From positions 5,006,501 to 5,070,500 of the forward strand of contig NZ_CP166850.1 in assembly GCF_041346945.1 (NCBI RefSeq): a stretch of DNA of 64,000 bases, given 5' to 3'. The notes below the pieces were generated by a model that ran no database searches, was not told the DNA's origin, and saw only the letters and a program-made list of their open reading frames with translations. Within the stretch, counting starts at the first letter, position 1. The number at the start of each line of letters is the position of its first letter. This stretch comes from Amycolatopsis sp. cg9. GTDB lineage: Bacteria; Actinomycetota; Actinomycetes; Mycobacteriales; Pseudonocardiaceae. A program made the translations under genes and the position numbers. Below, one piece after another: positions 37,770-49,591 of this stretch.

Positions 37770-39270
37770 CCCGACCGGTTTCCTGAAGTACGACCGCGAA
37801 GAGCCGAAGAAGAAGTCCTACGAGGAACGGCTTTCTTCGTGGGGCGAGGTCTACGCCGACGTCGATCCGGGCGAGCGCAACGAAAAGGTGCGCAAGCAGG
37901 CGTCGCGGTGCATGGACTGCGGCATCCCGTTCTGCCACTCCGGTGGCTCGGGTTGCCCGCTGGGCAACCTGATCCCGGAGTGGAACGACCTCGTCCGCCG
38001 TGGCGACTGGGCCGCGGCGAGCGACCGGCTGCACGCGACCAACAACTTCCCGGAGTTCACCGGGAAGCTGTGCCCGGCGCCGTGCGAGGCGGGCTGCGTG
38101 CTGTCGATCTCGCCGGCCTCCGGCGGCCCGGTGGCGATCAAGCGCGTCGAGCAGACGATCGCCGACCAGTCCTGGGAAGCGGGCTACGTCCAGCCGCAGG
38201 TGTCCGAAGTGTCCAGCGGCCGCCGCGTCGCGGTCGTCGGCTCCGGCCCGGCCGGCCTCGCCGCCGCCCAGCAGCTGACCCGCGCCGGCCACGAGGTCAC
38301 GGTGTTCGAGCGCGACGACCGCCTCGGCGGCCTGCTGCGCTACGGCATCCCCGAGTTCAAGATGGAGAAGAAGGTCCTCGACCGCCGCCTGGCGCAGCTG
38401 CGCAAGGAAGGCACCCGGTTCGTCACCGGCTGCGAGGTCGGCGTCGACCTCTCGGTGGACGACCTGCGCGCGCAGTACGACGCGGTGGTCCTCGCGGTCG
38501 GCGCCCTGCGCGGCCGCGACGACACGACGACGCCGGGCCGGGACCTCAAGGGCATCCACCTGGCGATGGAACACCTGGTCCCGGCCAACAAGTACGTCGA
38601 GGGCGACGGCCCCCCGTCGATCGACGCCCACGGCAAGCACGTGCTCATCATCGGCGGCGGCGACACCGGCGCGGACTCCTACGGCACGGCCACCCGCCAG
38701 GGCGCGCTGTCGGTGACGCAGCTCGACCAGTACCCGATGCCACCGTCCACCCGGGACGACGAGCGCTCGCCGTGGCCGACGTGGCCGTACATCCTGCGCA
38801 CCTACCCGGCGCACGAGGAAGCGGGCGAGCGCAAGTTCGCGGTCGCGGTCAAGCGATTCGTCGGTTCCGCCGAGGGCCGCGTGACGGCGGTGGAGCTGCA
38901 GCAGGTCCGCGTCCATAAGGACCCGTCGACCGGCCGCCGCGAGGTCATCCCGGTGACCGAGGAGATCGAGACGGTCCCGGCCGACCTGGTCCTGCTGGCG
39001 ATCGGCTTCGAAGGCGTCGAGGAGATGCCGCTGCTCGACGGGCTCGGGCTGTCGCTGACCCGCCGCGGAACCCTGTCGTGCGGCGCTGACTGGCAGACGG
39101 AAACCCCGGGCGTGTTCGTGTGCGGTGACGCGCACCGCGGCGCGTCGCTGGTGGTGTGGGCGATCGCGGAGGGCCGTTCGGTGGCCAATGCGGTGGACAC
39201 GTACCTGACGGGCGCGTCGGACCTCCCGGCCCCGGTCCACCCGACGGCGCTGCCGCTCGCGGTCGTCTGA
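37762..39270 (+). CDS. gltD: Glutamate synthase (NADPH) small subunit
   Basis: A 502-residue FAD/NADPH iron-sulfur subunit. N-terminal cysteines for two 4Fe-4S clusters are in [17 protein letters not shown] and [11 protein letters not shown]. The FAD motif is [12 protein letters not shown], and the NADPH motif is [13 protein letters not shown]. The C-terminal [17 protein letters not shown] is the second FAD contact. The GTG start overlaps the gltB stop by 8 bp, so the two chains are coupled. A strong hairpin terminator follows. Confidence 0.97.
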   Translation: MADPTGFLKYDREEPKKKSYEERLSSWGEVYADVDPGERNEKVRKQASRCMDCGIPFCHSGGSGCPLGNLIPEWNDLVRRGDWAAASDRLHATNNFPEFTGKLCPAPCEAGCVLSISPASGGPVAIKRVEQTIADQSWEAGYVQPQVSEVSSGRRVAVVGSGPAGLAAAQQLTRAGHEVTVFERDDRLGGLLRYGIPEFKMEKKVLDRRLAQLRKEGTRFVTGCEVGVDLSVDDLRAQYDAVVLAVGALRGRDDTTTPGRDLKGIHLAMEHLVPANKYVEGDGPPSIDAHGKHVLIIGGGDTGADSYGTATRQGALSVTQLDQYPMPPSTRDDERSPWPTWPYILRTYPAHEEAGERKFAVAVKRFVGSAEGRVTAVELQQVRVHKDPSTGRREVIPVTEEIETVPADLVLLAIGFEGVEEMPLLDGLGLSLTRRGTLSCGADWQTETPGVFVCGDAHRGASLVVWAIAEGRSVANAVDTYLTGASDLPAPVHPTALPLAVV

Positions 39271-39281
39271 TCCTCCGTTCT

Positions 39282-39318
39282 CCGGAAGCCCCCTCGCCAC
39301 TGGTGAGGGGGCTTCCGG
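39282..39318 (+). terminator. gltBD terminator hairpin
   Basis: CCGGAAGCCCCCTC at 39282-39295 pairs perfectly with GAGGGGGCTTCCGG at 39305-39318 around a 9-nt loop. It starts 12 bp after the gltD stop and separates the gltBD operon from the STAND gene. Confidence 0.85.
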
Positions 39319-39384
39319 CGTAACACCGGGCGTTCCCGCAGCGACGCTGCGAGTGCCAGCGAAAGGTGACGGGGAGGATCGTCG

Positions 39385-42300
39385 ATGACCCAGCCGGAGG
39401 ACGACCAGCCGGCCAGGTTCGTGAACTCGATCTCCGGCGAGGGCGACAACGTCCAGGTCGGATACGTGGCCGGCAACGTCGTCTACGGCACCGCCCGCGC
39501 GGCCAAGTCCTACTACTGGGGAACCGCTCGCCAACTCGCTCCGGACGAGCTCGTCGGGCGTGAGATCGAGCTGGCCGAGCTGGAGCGGTTTTGCCTGGCC
39601 GCCGACCCCGCGCCGTCCTACGCGTGGTGGCGAGCCGGCGCCTGGAGTGGCAAGACCGCACTGATGGCGTCATTCGTGCTGGGTCCCCACGAGGGGGTCC
39701 GGCTGATCCCGTTCTTCGTCCGGGCACTGGACACGGAAGCCGACGGCCGAGCGGGCTTCCTGGCCCAGGTGAACCTGCAGCTGGCGGAAACACTGGGCAT
39801 CCCGCTCCCGGAGAACGCCGGCGCGTCGGGGTTCCCGGGTCTGCTCGACGCGGCCGCGGAAGCCAGTGCCCGCCGCGGCCGGCGGCTGATCCTGATCGTG
39901 GACGGGCTCGACGAGGACCGGGGAGCGGGGGAAAACGACGGAGCCGGGAGCATCGCCGTCCTGTTGCCCCGCCGGCCCGCCCACGGGATGCGCGTCATCG
40001 TCACCGGGCGGCCGAACCCGGGTATCCCGCCGGCGCTGCACCCGGACCACCCCCTGCGTGATCCCGCGATCGTGCGCGAACTCGAACCCTCGTCCGCGGC
40101 TTCCGCGGTGGAACTGGAAATGAAGGGTGACCTCGACCGGCTCCTGGGTGCGGAGGCGGGCGAAGCCCGGGACGTGCTCGGCTTGCTGGTCGCCGCCCGA
40201 GGCGGCCTCAGCCGGGACGACCTCGTCGCGCTCATCGGCCGGCGGGCGAGTTCGGTGCACCGGATCCTGGACAGCGTCGAGGGGCGGGCGTTCAGCCGGC
40301 GAAGTTCTCGATGGAACCCCGGCCGGACGGCGGAGGTGTACGTACTGGCGCACGAGGGTCTGCAAGCCCGGGCCGTGGGCCGGTTCGAACCGGACGAAGT
40401 GCCGGCCTATCGAGACCGCCTCATGGCCTGGGCTGACGAGTACCGGGATCTGGGCTGGCCCGCGTCGACGCCGCAGTTCCTCCTGTCGGGCTATCCGAAA
40501 CTCCTCCAGGAGACCGGACAGCTCGATCGCCTGACCGAGTGCGTCACCGACCTGGCGAGGCAGGAGCGGTTGCTGGCGGTCTCCGGTGGTGAAGCCGCGG
40601 CCCAGGCGGAGATCACGGCCGCCCACGCGGAGGTTGCCGCCGCGGTCCAGCCCGATGTGGTGGGCCTGCTCAAGCTGTCGATGCACCGCGACGACCTGGA
40701 AGCCCGCAACGCCCGGACACCGGCGCGCTTGCCCGCGCTCTGGGCGCGGCTGGGTGAATTCGACCGGGCGGAGGCGCTCGCGCGTTCGGTCTCGGAGCGG
40801 GACCGGCGGGCCGATGCGGTCCTCGAGCTGGTGCCGGAGCTGGTCCCGGCCGGGCAGATCGACCGGGCCGAGCGGATCGTGGCCGACGTGGTCGACGAAG
40901 CACGGTTCCCGATCGTCAGGCAGCGTCTCGTCAACGAGGTCGCGGCCACCGGTGATCTTGCTCTGGCCACGGCGATCGCCGAAGCCATCGGGGACGCGAG
41001 CTGGCGCGCCCGGGCGCTGCTCGCCTTGGCCGCCCCGAGGCCCTTGACCGACGTGGCTTCGATGCTGGCCGCCGCCGACGAGATACCGGACGACAGTGCG
41101 AGGACGAATACGCGCTACTTCGTGGCTCGCCGGCTGATCGAGCAAGGGGACGTCGCGCGCGCGGTCGCCGTCGCCGAGCACTTCGATCCGCCACTTCGCG
41201 TCGACGTGATCGAACGGGCCGCGCGCCGGCTCCGGGACGATGGAGATCCGAAAGCGGCGGCCGGCATCGTTGCCGCCGCGGGGACGGCCGCGGAGGGAAT
41301 CGTCTTCTCACTGGAGCTGGAAGACCTGGCACGGGCCGACCTCGAGCTCGCGAAGGAGAAGGTGTTCGGCCACGGTGAATCGAATCGCCGTGACGGTTAC
41401 GTGTGCGATCTCGTCGAGCTGGCCATCGGGCAGGAGCGGGTCGGTTTCGCCGAATCGCTCCTCGACTTCCTTTCGCCCGTTTACGGCAAGCGTCCATTGC
41501 TCCTCGTTCTCGAGGCACTGGCCGCGCACGGCGAATACGAGCGGGCGATGGAACTGCTCGCGAAGAAGTCCGGGGAGTGGAGCGCCTACGTCGGTACGGA
41601 GGTTCGTGCGGCTGCCCTGACGGTGATCGCCGAAGGCCTGCTGCGGTCCGGCGACACCGCCATGGCGGAAAACTTGGCGCTGCGTGCCGAAGCCGAGGCG
41701 CGTGGCCTGGGTGGGGACCAGCGGGACGCACGTCCGTTCCGGCGCGTCGCCGACTTCGTCGTCGCCGCGCAGGACGTGCCCGCTGCCGAACGGCTCGCCC
41801 GGATCTTCCTGGCTTCGGGCGCGGGCCGGCACGGTTTCGCGGAAGTCGCCGAATTGCTGGCCCAGTCGGGCGAGGCGGAACTGGCCGAACGGGTGGTTTT
41901 GCGACTGGAGCGGACTTCGGCGGTGGCCGAGGCCGTGCTGCCCCTGCTCCGCCGCCACCGTGCCGCCGGCGCCGAAGAAAAAGTGCGTGGCATCGTCCGC
42001 GAGTTCGATGAACGCTTGGCCGGCGGTCCGCCCGGGGAAGTCGACGGGACTCGTCTGGTCGACTTCTATTGCGCCGCCGGGCTTCCGGACCAAGCGCTCA
42101 ACCTCGTCTGGACGGTGGACAAGCCGTACCAACGCGAGCGCGCCTGTGCGGCCGTCATCAGGGAATTCTGCGCCGCCGGCCGGATCAAGCCGGCAGTCGA
42201 GGTCGTGCGGAGCGCGATCGGCGAGGGAACAGCCGCGTCCCGGCTGGCGGTAGCACTCGCCGAGGCCATGGGTGCCGCCGGTTACGGCGATGGCCTCGAA

Positions 42301-42636
42301 GTGCTCGCCGGCCTGGGCGTCGAGCATCCTTCGACGACAGCCAAGGCCTACCTCGAACGGTTGGCGGAGCACGACCTCGAACGGGCGCTGCACCTCGTCA
42401 GCACTTCAGTCAACGTCTACCGCCGGAGTTCGATGCTGCTCGCGATGGCCCGTCGCGTCGCGGAGCCCGCCCGGTCGCGCATCCTCGCTGAGGTGGCGCA
42501 GACGGCCGAGTGGCCGTCGATCCTGCCGGTCCTCCTGTCGGACGAGCACCCCGGCTTGACCGAGGTCGTCGACCAGTTCATCCGCCTCCAGGAGGCGCGA
42601 GCAGGTCTGGACCCCGAGGACGACCGACCCGCCTGA
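39385..42636 (+). CDS. NACHT/STAND-type NTPase with N-terminal RHIM-like motif and helical repeats
   Basis: A 1083-residue signalling-type ATPase. Residues 1-35 are a short unstructured leader ending in a RHIM-like block, NVQVGYVAGNVV (22-33), with VQVG as core. VGRE (57-60) precedes the P-loop GAWSGKT (85-91), where the usual first Gly of GxxxxGKT is Ala84. Walker B is LILIVDGLDED with Asp173 and GLDE (NACHT style), followed by VIVTGRPNPGIP as a sensor strand. A winged-helix-like part (GGLSRDDLVALIGRR) follows. From about residue 390 on the protein is made of helical TPR/HEAT-like repeats, such as DRAEALARSVSERDRRADAV and the phrase DLALATAIAEAIGDASWRAR. ATG start with GGGGAGG upstream. No effector domain and no neighbour carrying a matching motif was found. 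Confidence 0.85.
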   Translation: MTQPEDDQPARFVNSISGEGDNVQVGYVAGNVVYGTARAAKSYYWGTARQLAPDELVGREIELAELERFCLAADPAPSYAWWRAGAWSGKTALMASFVLGPHEGVRLIPFFVRALDTEADGRAGFLAQVNLQLAETLGIPLPENAGASGFPGLLDAAAEASARRGRRLILIVDGLDEDRGAGENDGAGSIAVLLPRRPAHGMRVIVTGRPNPGIPPALHPDHPLRDPAIVRELEPSSAASAVELEMKGDLDRLLGAEAGEARDVLGLLVAARGGLSRDDLVALIGRRASSVHRILDSVEGRAFSRRSSRWNPGRTAEVYVLAHEGLQARAVGRFEPDEVPAYRDRLMAWADEYRDLGWPASTPQFLLSGYPKLLQETGQLDRLTECVTDLARQERLLAVSGGEAAAQAEITAAHAEVAAAVQPDVVGLLKLSMHRDDLEARNARTPARLPALWARLGEFDRAEALARSVSERDRRADAVLELVPELVPAGQIDRAERIVADVVDEARFPIVRQRLVNEVAATGDLALATAIAEAIGDASWRARALLALAAPRPLTDVASMLAAADEIPDDSARTNTRYFVARRLIEQGDVARAVAVAEHFDPPLRVDVIERAARRLRDDGDPKAAAGIVAAAGTAAEGIVFSLELEDLARADLELAKEKVFGHGESNRRDGYVCDLVELAIGQERVGFAESLLDFLSPVYGKRPLLLVLEALAAHGEYERAMELLAKKSGEWSAYVGTEVRAAALTVIAEGLLRSGDTAMAENLALRAEAEARGLGGDQRDARPFRRVADFVVAAQDVPAAERLARIFLASGAGRHGFAEVAELLAQSGEAELAERVVLRLERTSAVAEAVLPLLRRHRAAGAEEKVRGIVREFDERLAGGPPGEVDGTRLVDFYCAAGLPDQALNLVWTVDKPYQRERACAAVIREFCAAGRIKPAVEVVRSAIGEGTAASRLAVALAEAMGAAGYGDGLEVLAGLGVEHPSTTAKAYLERLAEHDLERALHLVSTSVNVYRRSSMLLAMARRVAEPARSRILAEVAQTAEWPSILPVLLSDEHPGLTEVVDQFIRLQEARAGLDPEDDRPA

Positions 42637-42679
42637 AGCGTTACGCCGAACGGCGGCTGTGCTCTGCGTACACGGACAA

Positions 42680-42711
42680 CTACTTTCGAGTAGCTGTGCC
42701 GCTTTTGCGGC
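42680..42711. promoter_or_regulatory. Two adjacent small hairpins upstream of the protease gene
   Basis: CTACT-TTCG-AGTAG (42680-42693) and GCCGC-TTTT-GCGGC (42698-42711) lie side by side in the 102-bp gap between the STAND gene and the protease gene. They could end the STAND transcript or regulate the protease leader. Confidence 0.4.
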
Positions 42712-42738
42712 AATTCACTTTCGCGGAAGGTGGGTGTC

Positions 42739-43626
42739 TTGAAGCGCACGACATTCCGGGCCGCGGTCGTCACCGCCGTCCTTTCGCTCGCGTTCGCCCT
42801 GGTCGGTGTGCCCGCCCAGGCTGCCGCGAAACCCTTCTGGACGCCCGATGCCATGCGGGCGGCCGTTCCGATGGACAAGCTCGTCAAAGCGCCCGCCACC
42901 AGCCCGAAGGACGTGGCGAAAGGGCAGAGCGCGATCATCCGGAGCATCCCGAACGGCGGGGGTGCCTGGACCGGCGGCGGCAAGGTCACCCAGACCGCCG
43001 GGCGCGTGTTCTTCCTCTTCAACGGGCAGAAAGCGTCCTGCTCCGGCGACGCCGTCACCAGCGCCAACGGCAGTGTCGTCGTCACCGCCGGGCACTGCGT
43101 GAAGTACCAGGGCACCTGGCACACCGAATGGGTGTTCGTGCCGGGCTACAACAACGGGAACGCGCCCTACGGCCAGTGGGCCGCGAAGACCACGGTCACC
43201 ACGCCGCAGTGGGAAGCCGGCGAGGACATGAACTACGACGTCGGCATGGCCGTCGTGAACCCGCTCGGCGGGCAGCGGCTCACCGACGTCGTCGGCGCCC
43301 AGGGCATCGCCTTCAACCAGCCGAAGAACCAGAGCATGTACACCTTCGGCTACCCGGCCGCCTCGCCGTACGACGGGACGAAGCTGATCTACTGTAGCGG
43401 GAGCACCTTCACCGACTTCCTGCTGACCAAGGACCACGGCATGAACTGCAACATGACCGGTGGCTCCAGCGGCGGGCCGTGGTTCCTGTCGTTCGACGAG
43501 AGCACCGGCACCGGTGTGCAGGCCTCGGTGAACAGCTTCGGCTACACCTTCCTGCCGGGCTACATGTTCGGGCCGTACTTCGGCGCCGACGCGCAGAACC
43601 TGTACAACCGCGCGCAAGCCGCGTGA
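42739..43626 (+). CDS. Secreted trypsin-like serine protease
   Basis: A 295-residue chymotrypsin-fold protease with a Sec signal peptide (MKRTTFRAAVVTAVLSLAFALVG, split here as the first 22 residues) ending near QAAA. The triad is visible: His in VTAGHCV, Asp in NYDVGMAVV, Ser in TGGSSGGPWFL. Cysteines pair around the catalytic His and Ser. The TTG at 42739 is chosen because GGAAGG lies 8 nt upstream; a GTG 9 nt earlier overlaps that site. A hairpin terminator follows directly. It is extracellular, so an intracellular effector role for the STAND protein is unlikely. Confidence 0.9.
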   Translation: MKRTTFRAAVVTAVLSLAFALVGVPAQAAAKPFWTPDAMRAAVPMDKLVKAPATSPKDVAKGQSAIIRSIPNGGGAWTGGGKVTQTAGRVFFLFNGQKASCSGDAVTSANGSVVVTAGHCVKYQGTWHTEWVFVPGYNNGNAPYGQWAAKTTVTTPQWEAGEDMNYDVGMAVVNPLGGQRLTDVVGAQGIAFNQPKNQSMYTFGYPAASPYDGTKLIYCSGSTFTDFLLTKDHGMNCNMTGGSSGGPWFLSFDESTGTGVQASVNSFGYTFLPGYMFGPYFGADAQNLYNRAQAA

Positions 43627-43633
43627 GCACCGT

Positions 43634-43672
43634 CAGCCCAGGGGAGGACCTCCGCGTCCGGCCCCTGGGCTG
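43634..43672 (+). terminator. Protease gene terminator hairpin
   Basis: CAGCCCAGGGG at 43634-43644 and CCCCTGGGCTG at 43662-43672 form an 11-bp perfect stem beginning 8 bp after the protease stop. The decayed hydrolase begins just at its right edge. Confidence 0.75.
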
Positions 43673-43677
43673 ACGTC

Positions 43678-46271
<2,594 letters not shown>

Positions 46272-46274
46272 CGC

Positions 46275-47057
46275 TCAGGCGCCGGCCCCGCCGTCGACCG
46301 GCACGATCGCCCCGGTCACCATGGCCGCGCGGTCGCTGAGCAGCCAAGCGGCCGCCTCGGCGACCTCGCGGGGCTCGGCCATGCGGCCGAGCGGGACCGA
46401 CGCGGTGATCCGCTCGACGATGCCGGGGGTCGCGGCTTCCCACGCGTCGATCATGTCCGTGGCGGTGCCGCCGGGCGTGAGGCCGTTGACCCGGATGCCC
46501 TGCGGACCCCAGGTCACGGCGGCGGTCTCGGTGAGGCTGTTCAGCGCCCGCTTCATGGCGCCGTAGGCGGGCAGGGCGGGGTTGGCGCGGCGGCTGCCGA
46601 TGCTCGAGGTGTTGACGATCGCCCCTCCGCCGCTCCGGCGCATGAGCGCGGCCTCGGCGGTCATGGCCGTCCAGTGCGCGCGGAAGTTCACCGCGAACTG
46701 CTCGTCGATCTCTTCCTCGGCGGTCGTCTCCAGCGGACCGGGCCGCTGGATGGCCGCGCCGTTGTTGAACGCCCCGTCGAGGCGGCCGTGGAGCTGCTCG
46801 ACGCGGTCGACGGCGGCCCGGATGCTCGCGGGATCGGCCAGGTCCAGCGCGACGGCGTCGGCGTGGCCGCCCGCGTCGCGGATCTCGCCGGCGATGCGCT
46901 CGAGGGACTCGGTGCCGCGTGCGGCCAGCACGACGGCGGCACCTTCCCGGGCGAAGAGGCGGGCGGCGGCCGCGCCGATGCCGCGGCTGGCGCCGGTGAT
47001 GAGCACGACCTTGCCGGTGAGCAGGCCGATGGGTGCGGGGTGGCTGGTGTTCGTCAT
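46275..47057 (-). CDS. Short-chain dehydrogenase/reductase
   Basis: A 260-residue classical SDR. The cofactor motif is VLITGASRGIGAAAAR, FNNGAA replaces the usual NNAG, the catalytic Ser is in VNTSSIGSRR, and YxxxK is YGAMK. C-terminal VDGGAG is typical. ATG at 47057. It is divergent from an MmyB-like XRE regulator 86 bp away, an arrangement in which the regulator usually controls the SDR. The substrate is unknown. Confidence 0.9.
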   Translation of the reverse strand: MTNTSHPAPIGLLTGKVVLITGASRGIGAAAARLFAREGAAVVLAARGTESLERIAGEIRDAGGHADAVALDLADPASIRAAVDRVEQLHGRLDGAFNNGAAIQRPGPLETTAEEEIDEQFAVNFRAHWTAMTAEAALMRRSGGGAIVNTSSIGSRRANPALPAYGAMKRALNSLTETAAVTWGPQGIRVNGLTPGGTATDMIDAWEAATPGIVERITASVPLGRMAEPREVAEAAAWLLSDRAAMVTGAIVPVDGGAGA

Positions 47058-47143
47058 GGTCCCGACGCTGCCCCGCCCCGGCGGCCGGAGGCAGGCACAA
47101 GCCGTACCACGATCCGGCGGCACGCCGTCCCCATACTGGACGG

Positions 47144-47989
47144 GTGGACAAGCAAGAGCTCGGCGCGTTCCTCCGCAGCCGTCGTGAGCGGCTGCGGCCG
47201 CAGGACGTCGGCCTGCCCGCCGGGCCGCGCCGGAGGACGCCGGGACTGCGCCGGGAAGAGGTCGCGGTGCTCGCGCACATCTCCACCGAGTACTACGTCC
47301 GCCTCGAGCAGGGCCGGGCGCCCCGCCCGTCGGGCGAGGTCCTGGCCGGGATCGCCGGTGCGCTGCGGCTGACCGGCGCCGAGTCCGAGCACCTGCACGT
47401 CCTGGCGGGCACCGCGCCGATCCGGAGCGGCTTGCACCGCCGTGACGTCCGCCCCAGCATCCTCGCGTTGCTGCGGCGGCTGCCGCAGACGGCCGCCATC
47501 GTCATCTCCGCCACGTTCGAGGTGCTGGCGTGGAACGACCTCGCGGCCGCGCTCATGGAGGACTTCGCCGACGTCGCTCCCGAGCGGCGCAACCTCGCCC
47601 GCAAGGCGTTCCTGGGGCCGGCCGAGCCGCCGTACGGGATCTCCGACGCCGCCGAGTTCCGGCTCACCGTCGTCATGGAGCTGCGCGCCACGCTGGCCCG
47701 TTACCCCGCCGACCCGGCGGTGCGCGGGCTCGTCGAGGAACTGCGGGCGGGCAGCGCCGACTTCGCCCGGCTGTGGGAGCGGCACGACGTCCAGGCGGCG
47801 CCGGTGCTCACCAAGACCTTCCGGCACCCGGCCGTGGGCGAGGTGACCGTCGACTGCGACTCGCTCGACCTGCCCGGAGACGACCAGCACCTCGTGCTCT
47901 ACACCGCGCCACCCGGCTCCCGCGGTGCCGAGGCGCTGGCGTTCCTGGAGGTGGTCGGCCCGGCGGCGAACCCGGCCCGGCGCGGCTGA
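47144..47989 (+). CDS. XRE-family regulator with MmyB-like ligand domain
   Basis: A 281-residue regulator. The N-terminal HTH (about residues 6-70) has LGAFLRSRRERLRPQDVGLP, then TPGLRREEVAVLAHISTEYY and VRLEQGRAPRPSGEVL. The C-terminal part (from about 95) is the PAS-like MmyB domain, including VLAWNDLAAALM and DLPGDDQHLVLYTAPPGS. GTG with CATACT at 47132-47137, 6 nt upstream, and no ribosome binding site. It probably controls the divergent SDR gene. Confidence 0.92.
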   Translation: MDKQELGAFLRSRRERLRPQDVGLPAGPRRRTPGLRREEVAVLAHISTEYYVRLEQGRAPRPSGEVLAGIAGALRLTGAESEHLHVLAGTAPIRSGLHRRDVRPSILALLRRLPQTAAIVISATFEVLAWNDLAAALMEDFADVAPERRNLARKAFLGPAEPPYGISDAAEFRLTVVMELRATLARYPADPAVRGLVEELRAGSADFARLWERHDVQAAPVLTKTFRHPAVGEVTVDCDSLDLPGDDQHLVLYTAPPGSRGAEALAFLEVVGPAANPARRG

Positions 47990-48006
47990 CCGGACCCCGG
48001 CCGCGC

Positions 48007-48084
48007 CCCAAAGTGGCGTTCGGTGCGTCCAGCGCACCCAATGTGGCGTTCGGTGCGTCGAACGCCACCAACGCCACATTGGGG
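48007..48084. repeat. Short intergenic repeats, 30-bp period with an inverted copy
   Basis: Two direct copies of a 23-bp unit lie 30 bp apart (48007-48029 and 48037-48059), differing at one base; the core is AGTGGCGTTCGGTGCGTC or TGTGGCGTTCGGTGCGTC. A third, inverted partial copy, ACGCCACATTGGGG, is at 48071-48084. It lies between an XRE gene and a convergent acyltransferase gene, and can fold into a hairpin that would terminate either. From memory, similar units occur in many Amycolatopsis intergenic regions. Confidence 0.7.
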
Positions 48085-48092
48085 CGCTTGGG

Positions 48093-49409
48093 TCAGGAGG
48101 CGTCGACCAGGCGGGCCGCGGACTTCAGCACCGCGTCGCGCAGCGAGCCGATGTCCGGCACCGCTTCGCCGTTGGCCTGGAGGCCGACGTGCACCGAGTC
48201 GCGGTAGGTGGCCACCGCGATGCCGACCGCGTGGCGCGGGGCCAGCGGCACGAACGGGTAGACCTCCGCCAGCCGGGCGCCGTCGATCGACAGCCGGGCC
48301 GGTGGCAGCGGGACCGTGGTGATGACCAGGTCGAACAGCATCGGCGCGGCCAGTCCCGCGGTGCGCGTGCCCAGCCGGTGCAGCAGCGGCGGGACGCGGT
48401 CGGCGAGCAGCGGCAGCGCGCCGGCGCCGCGGCTGGGGCCCGCCGCCTTGTTGCGGGTCATCGCGCGGCGCACCACGCGCAGCCGCTCGACCGGGTCGTC
48501 CTCGCCGACCGGCAGGTCGCACAGGTAGCCGGACAGCTTGTTGCCGCCGAGCCCGCCGCCCGCCCGGCCGCGCACGCTCACCGGGATCAGCGCGCGCAGC
48601 GTGCGGCCGTCGGCGCGGTGGCCGCGGTTGACCAGCCACTCGCGCAGCGCGCCGGACAGCACCGCCAGCACGACGTCGTTCGTGGTGCCGCCGTGGGCCT
48701 GGCGCACCCGGCGCAGGTCCGTCAGCGGCAGCCGCACGAACCCGAGGCGCCGCTCGGCGGACGTCGGCGCCGAAATGGGGGACAGCGGCGGCCGCGCGGC
48801 CCGCACGAGCGACGAGGCGATCCCGGCGGTTTCGTTCGCCTGGTCCCACGCCGTGCCCAGCGCGTCCTTCACCGTGTCCAAAGTGGAGCGCGGTGCCGCG
48901 CCCGGCCGGCGCTGCGCCGGGATCCGCTCCGGCAGCTTGACGCCGTCGAGCAGCCCGGCCGCGACCGCGTACGCCCCGGCGCCGTCGGTGAGCGCGTGGT
49001 GCAGCTTGAGCAGCAGCGCGAACTTGCCGTCCGGCAGCCCGGTCACGAGGGTGAGGTCCCACAGCGGCCGGGCGGTGTCGAGCGGCTCGGCGATCCACTG
49101 CGACGCGTACGCCGCCAGGGGGTCCGGTTCGTACAGCGAGCTGAGCACGACGTGGTGGATGTGTTCCGCCGCAACGAATCCCGGGTCCTCGGTCCAGCTC
49201 GCGGAGCCCGGCGGGAACAGCTCCGCGCGCGCCCGCTGGCGCAGCTTCGGCAGCCGCGCCGCCCGTTCGGCGAGGGTCGCCGTCAGCGCCCCGGCGTCCA
49301 CCGGGCCGCGGGCGGTGAACGTGAGCACCGCCCCCATGTGCATCGGGGAGGTTTCGCTTTCCAGGCAAAGGAAAGCGACGTCTAGTGCGCTGAGCGGCGA
49401 GGCTGCCAT
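48093..49409 (-). CDS. Wax ester synthase/diacylglycerol acyltransferase (WS/DGAT)
   Basis: A 438-residue acyl-CoA:alcohol/diacylglycerol acyltransferase used for triacylglycerol or wax ester storage. The active-site HHxxxDG is LHHALTDGAG (about residues 136-145). The start SPLSALDVAFLCLESETSPMHMG is typical. PLWDLTLVTGLPDGKFALLLK and the C-terminal LFDLVITTVPLPPARL also fit the family. The length is slightly shorter than many. No neighbour is clearly in the same pathway. Confidence 0.92.
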   Translation of the reverse strand: MAASPLSALDVAFLCLESETSPMHMGAVLTFTARGPVDAGALTATLAERAARLPKLRQRARAELFPPGSASWTEDPGFVAAEHIHHVVLSSLYEPDPLAAYASQWIAEPLDTARPLWDLTLVTGLPDGKFALLLKLHHALTDGAGAYAVAAGLLDGVKLPERIPAQRRPGAAPRSTLDTVKDALGTAWDQANETAGIASSLVRAARPPLSPISAPTSAERRLGFVRLPLTDLRRVRQAHGGTTNDVVLAVLSGALREWLVNRGHRADGRTLRALIPVSVRGRAGGGLGGNKLSGYLCDLPVGEDDPVERLRVVRRAMTRNKAAGPSRGAGALPLLADRVPPLLHRLGTRTAGLAAPMLFDLVITTVPLPPARLSIDGARLAEVYPFVPLAPRHAVGIAVATYRDSVHVGLQANGEAVPDIGSLRDAVLKSAARLVDAS

Positions 49410-49550
49410 GAGCGACCTTCCCTGGTTCGCGGGTGTGCACGGCCACGTGCGTCAGGAGGAGGGGTTCCACTGCACCAGCCCGACGTGACGGCCGGGTGGT
49501 CGAAGTGTTTCCACGACGCTAACTACTCACCCCGTTCATCCATTCGAGAT

Positions 49551-49574
49551 ACCCCGGGCCGCGGTGCCCGGGGT
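49551..49574 (-). terminator. Hairpin between hypothetical and WS/DGAT genes
   Basis: ACCCCGGGC at 49551-49559 and GCCCGGGGT at 49566-49574 form a 9-bp perfect stem with a 6-nt loop. It lies 18 bp after the stop of the upstream gene (49592) on the minus strand. Confidence 0.65.
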
Positions 49575-49591
49575 CACAGATCAGCTGGTGT

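Noticed and set aside
33095..37786. Long second plus-strand frame over gltB (1563 codons)
   Set aside because: Arg/Pro/Ala-rich shadow frame caused by GC bias; no conserved motif.
42739..43626. Trypsin-like protease as effector of the adjacent STAND NTPase
   Set aside because: The protease has a Sec signal peptide and disulfide-type cysteines, so it acts outside the cell. It also lacks any RHIM-like motif and has its own ribosome binding site.
48007..48084. CRISPR-like array
   Set aside because: Only two direct copies and one inverted copy with 7-bp spacing; no cas genes. It is a small intergenic repeat.
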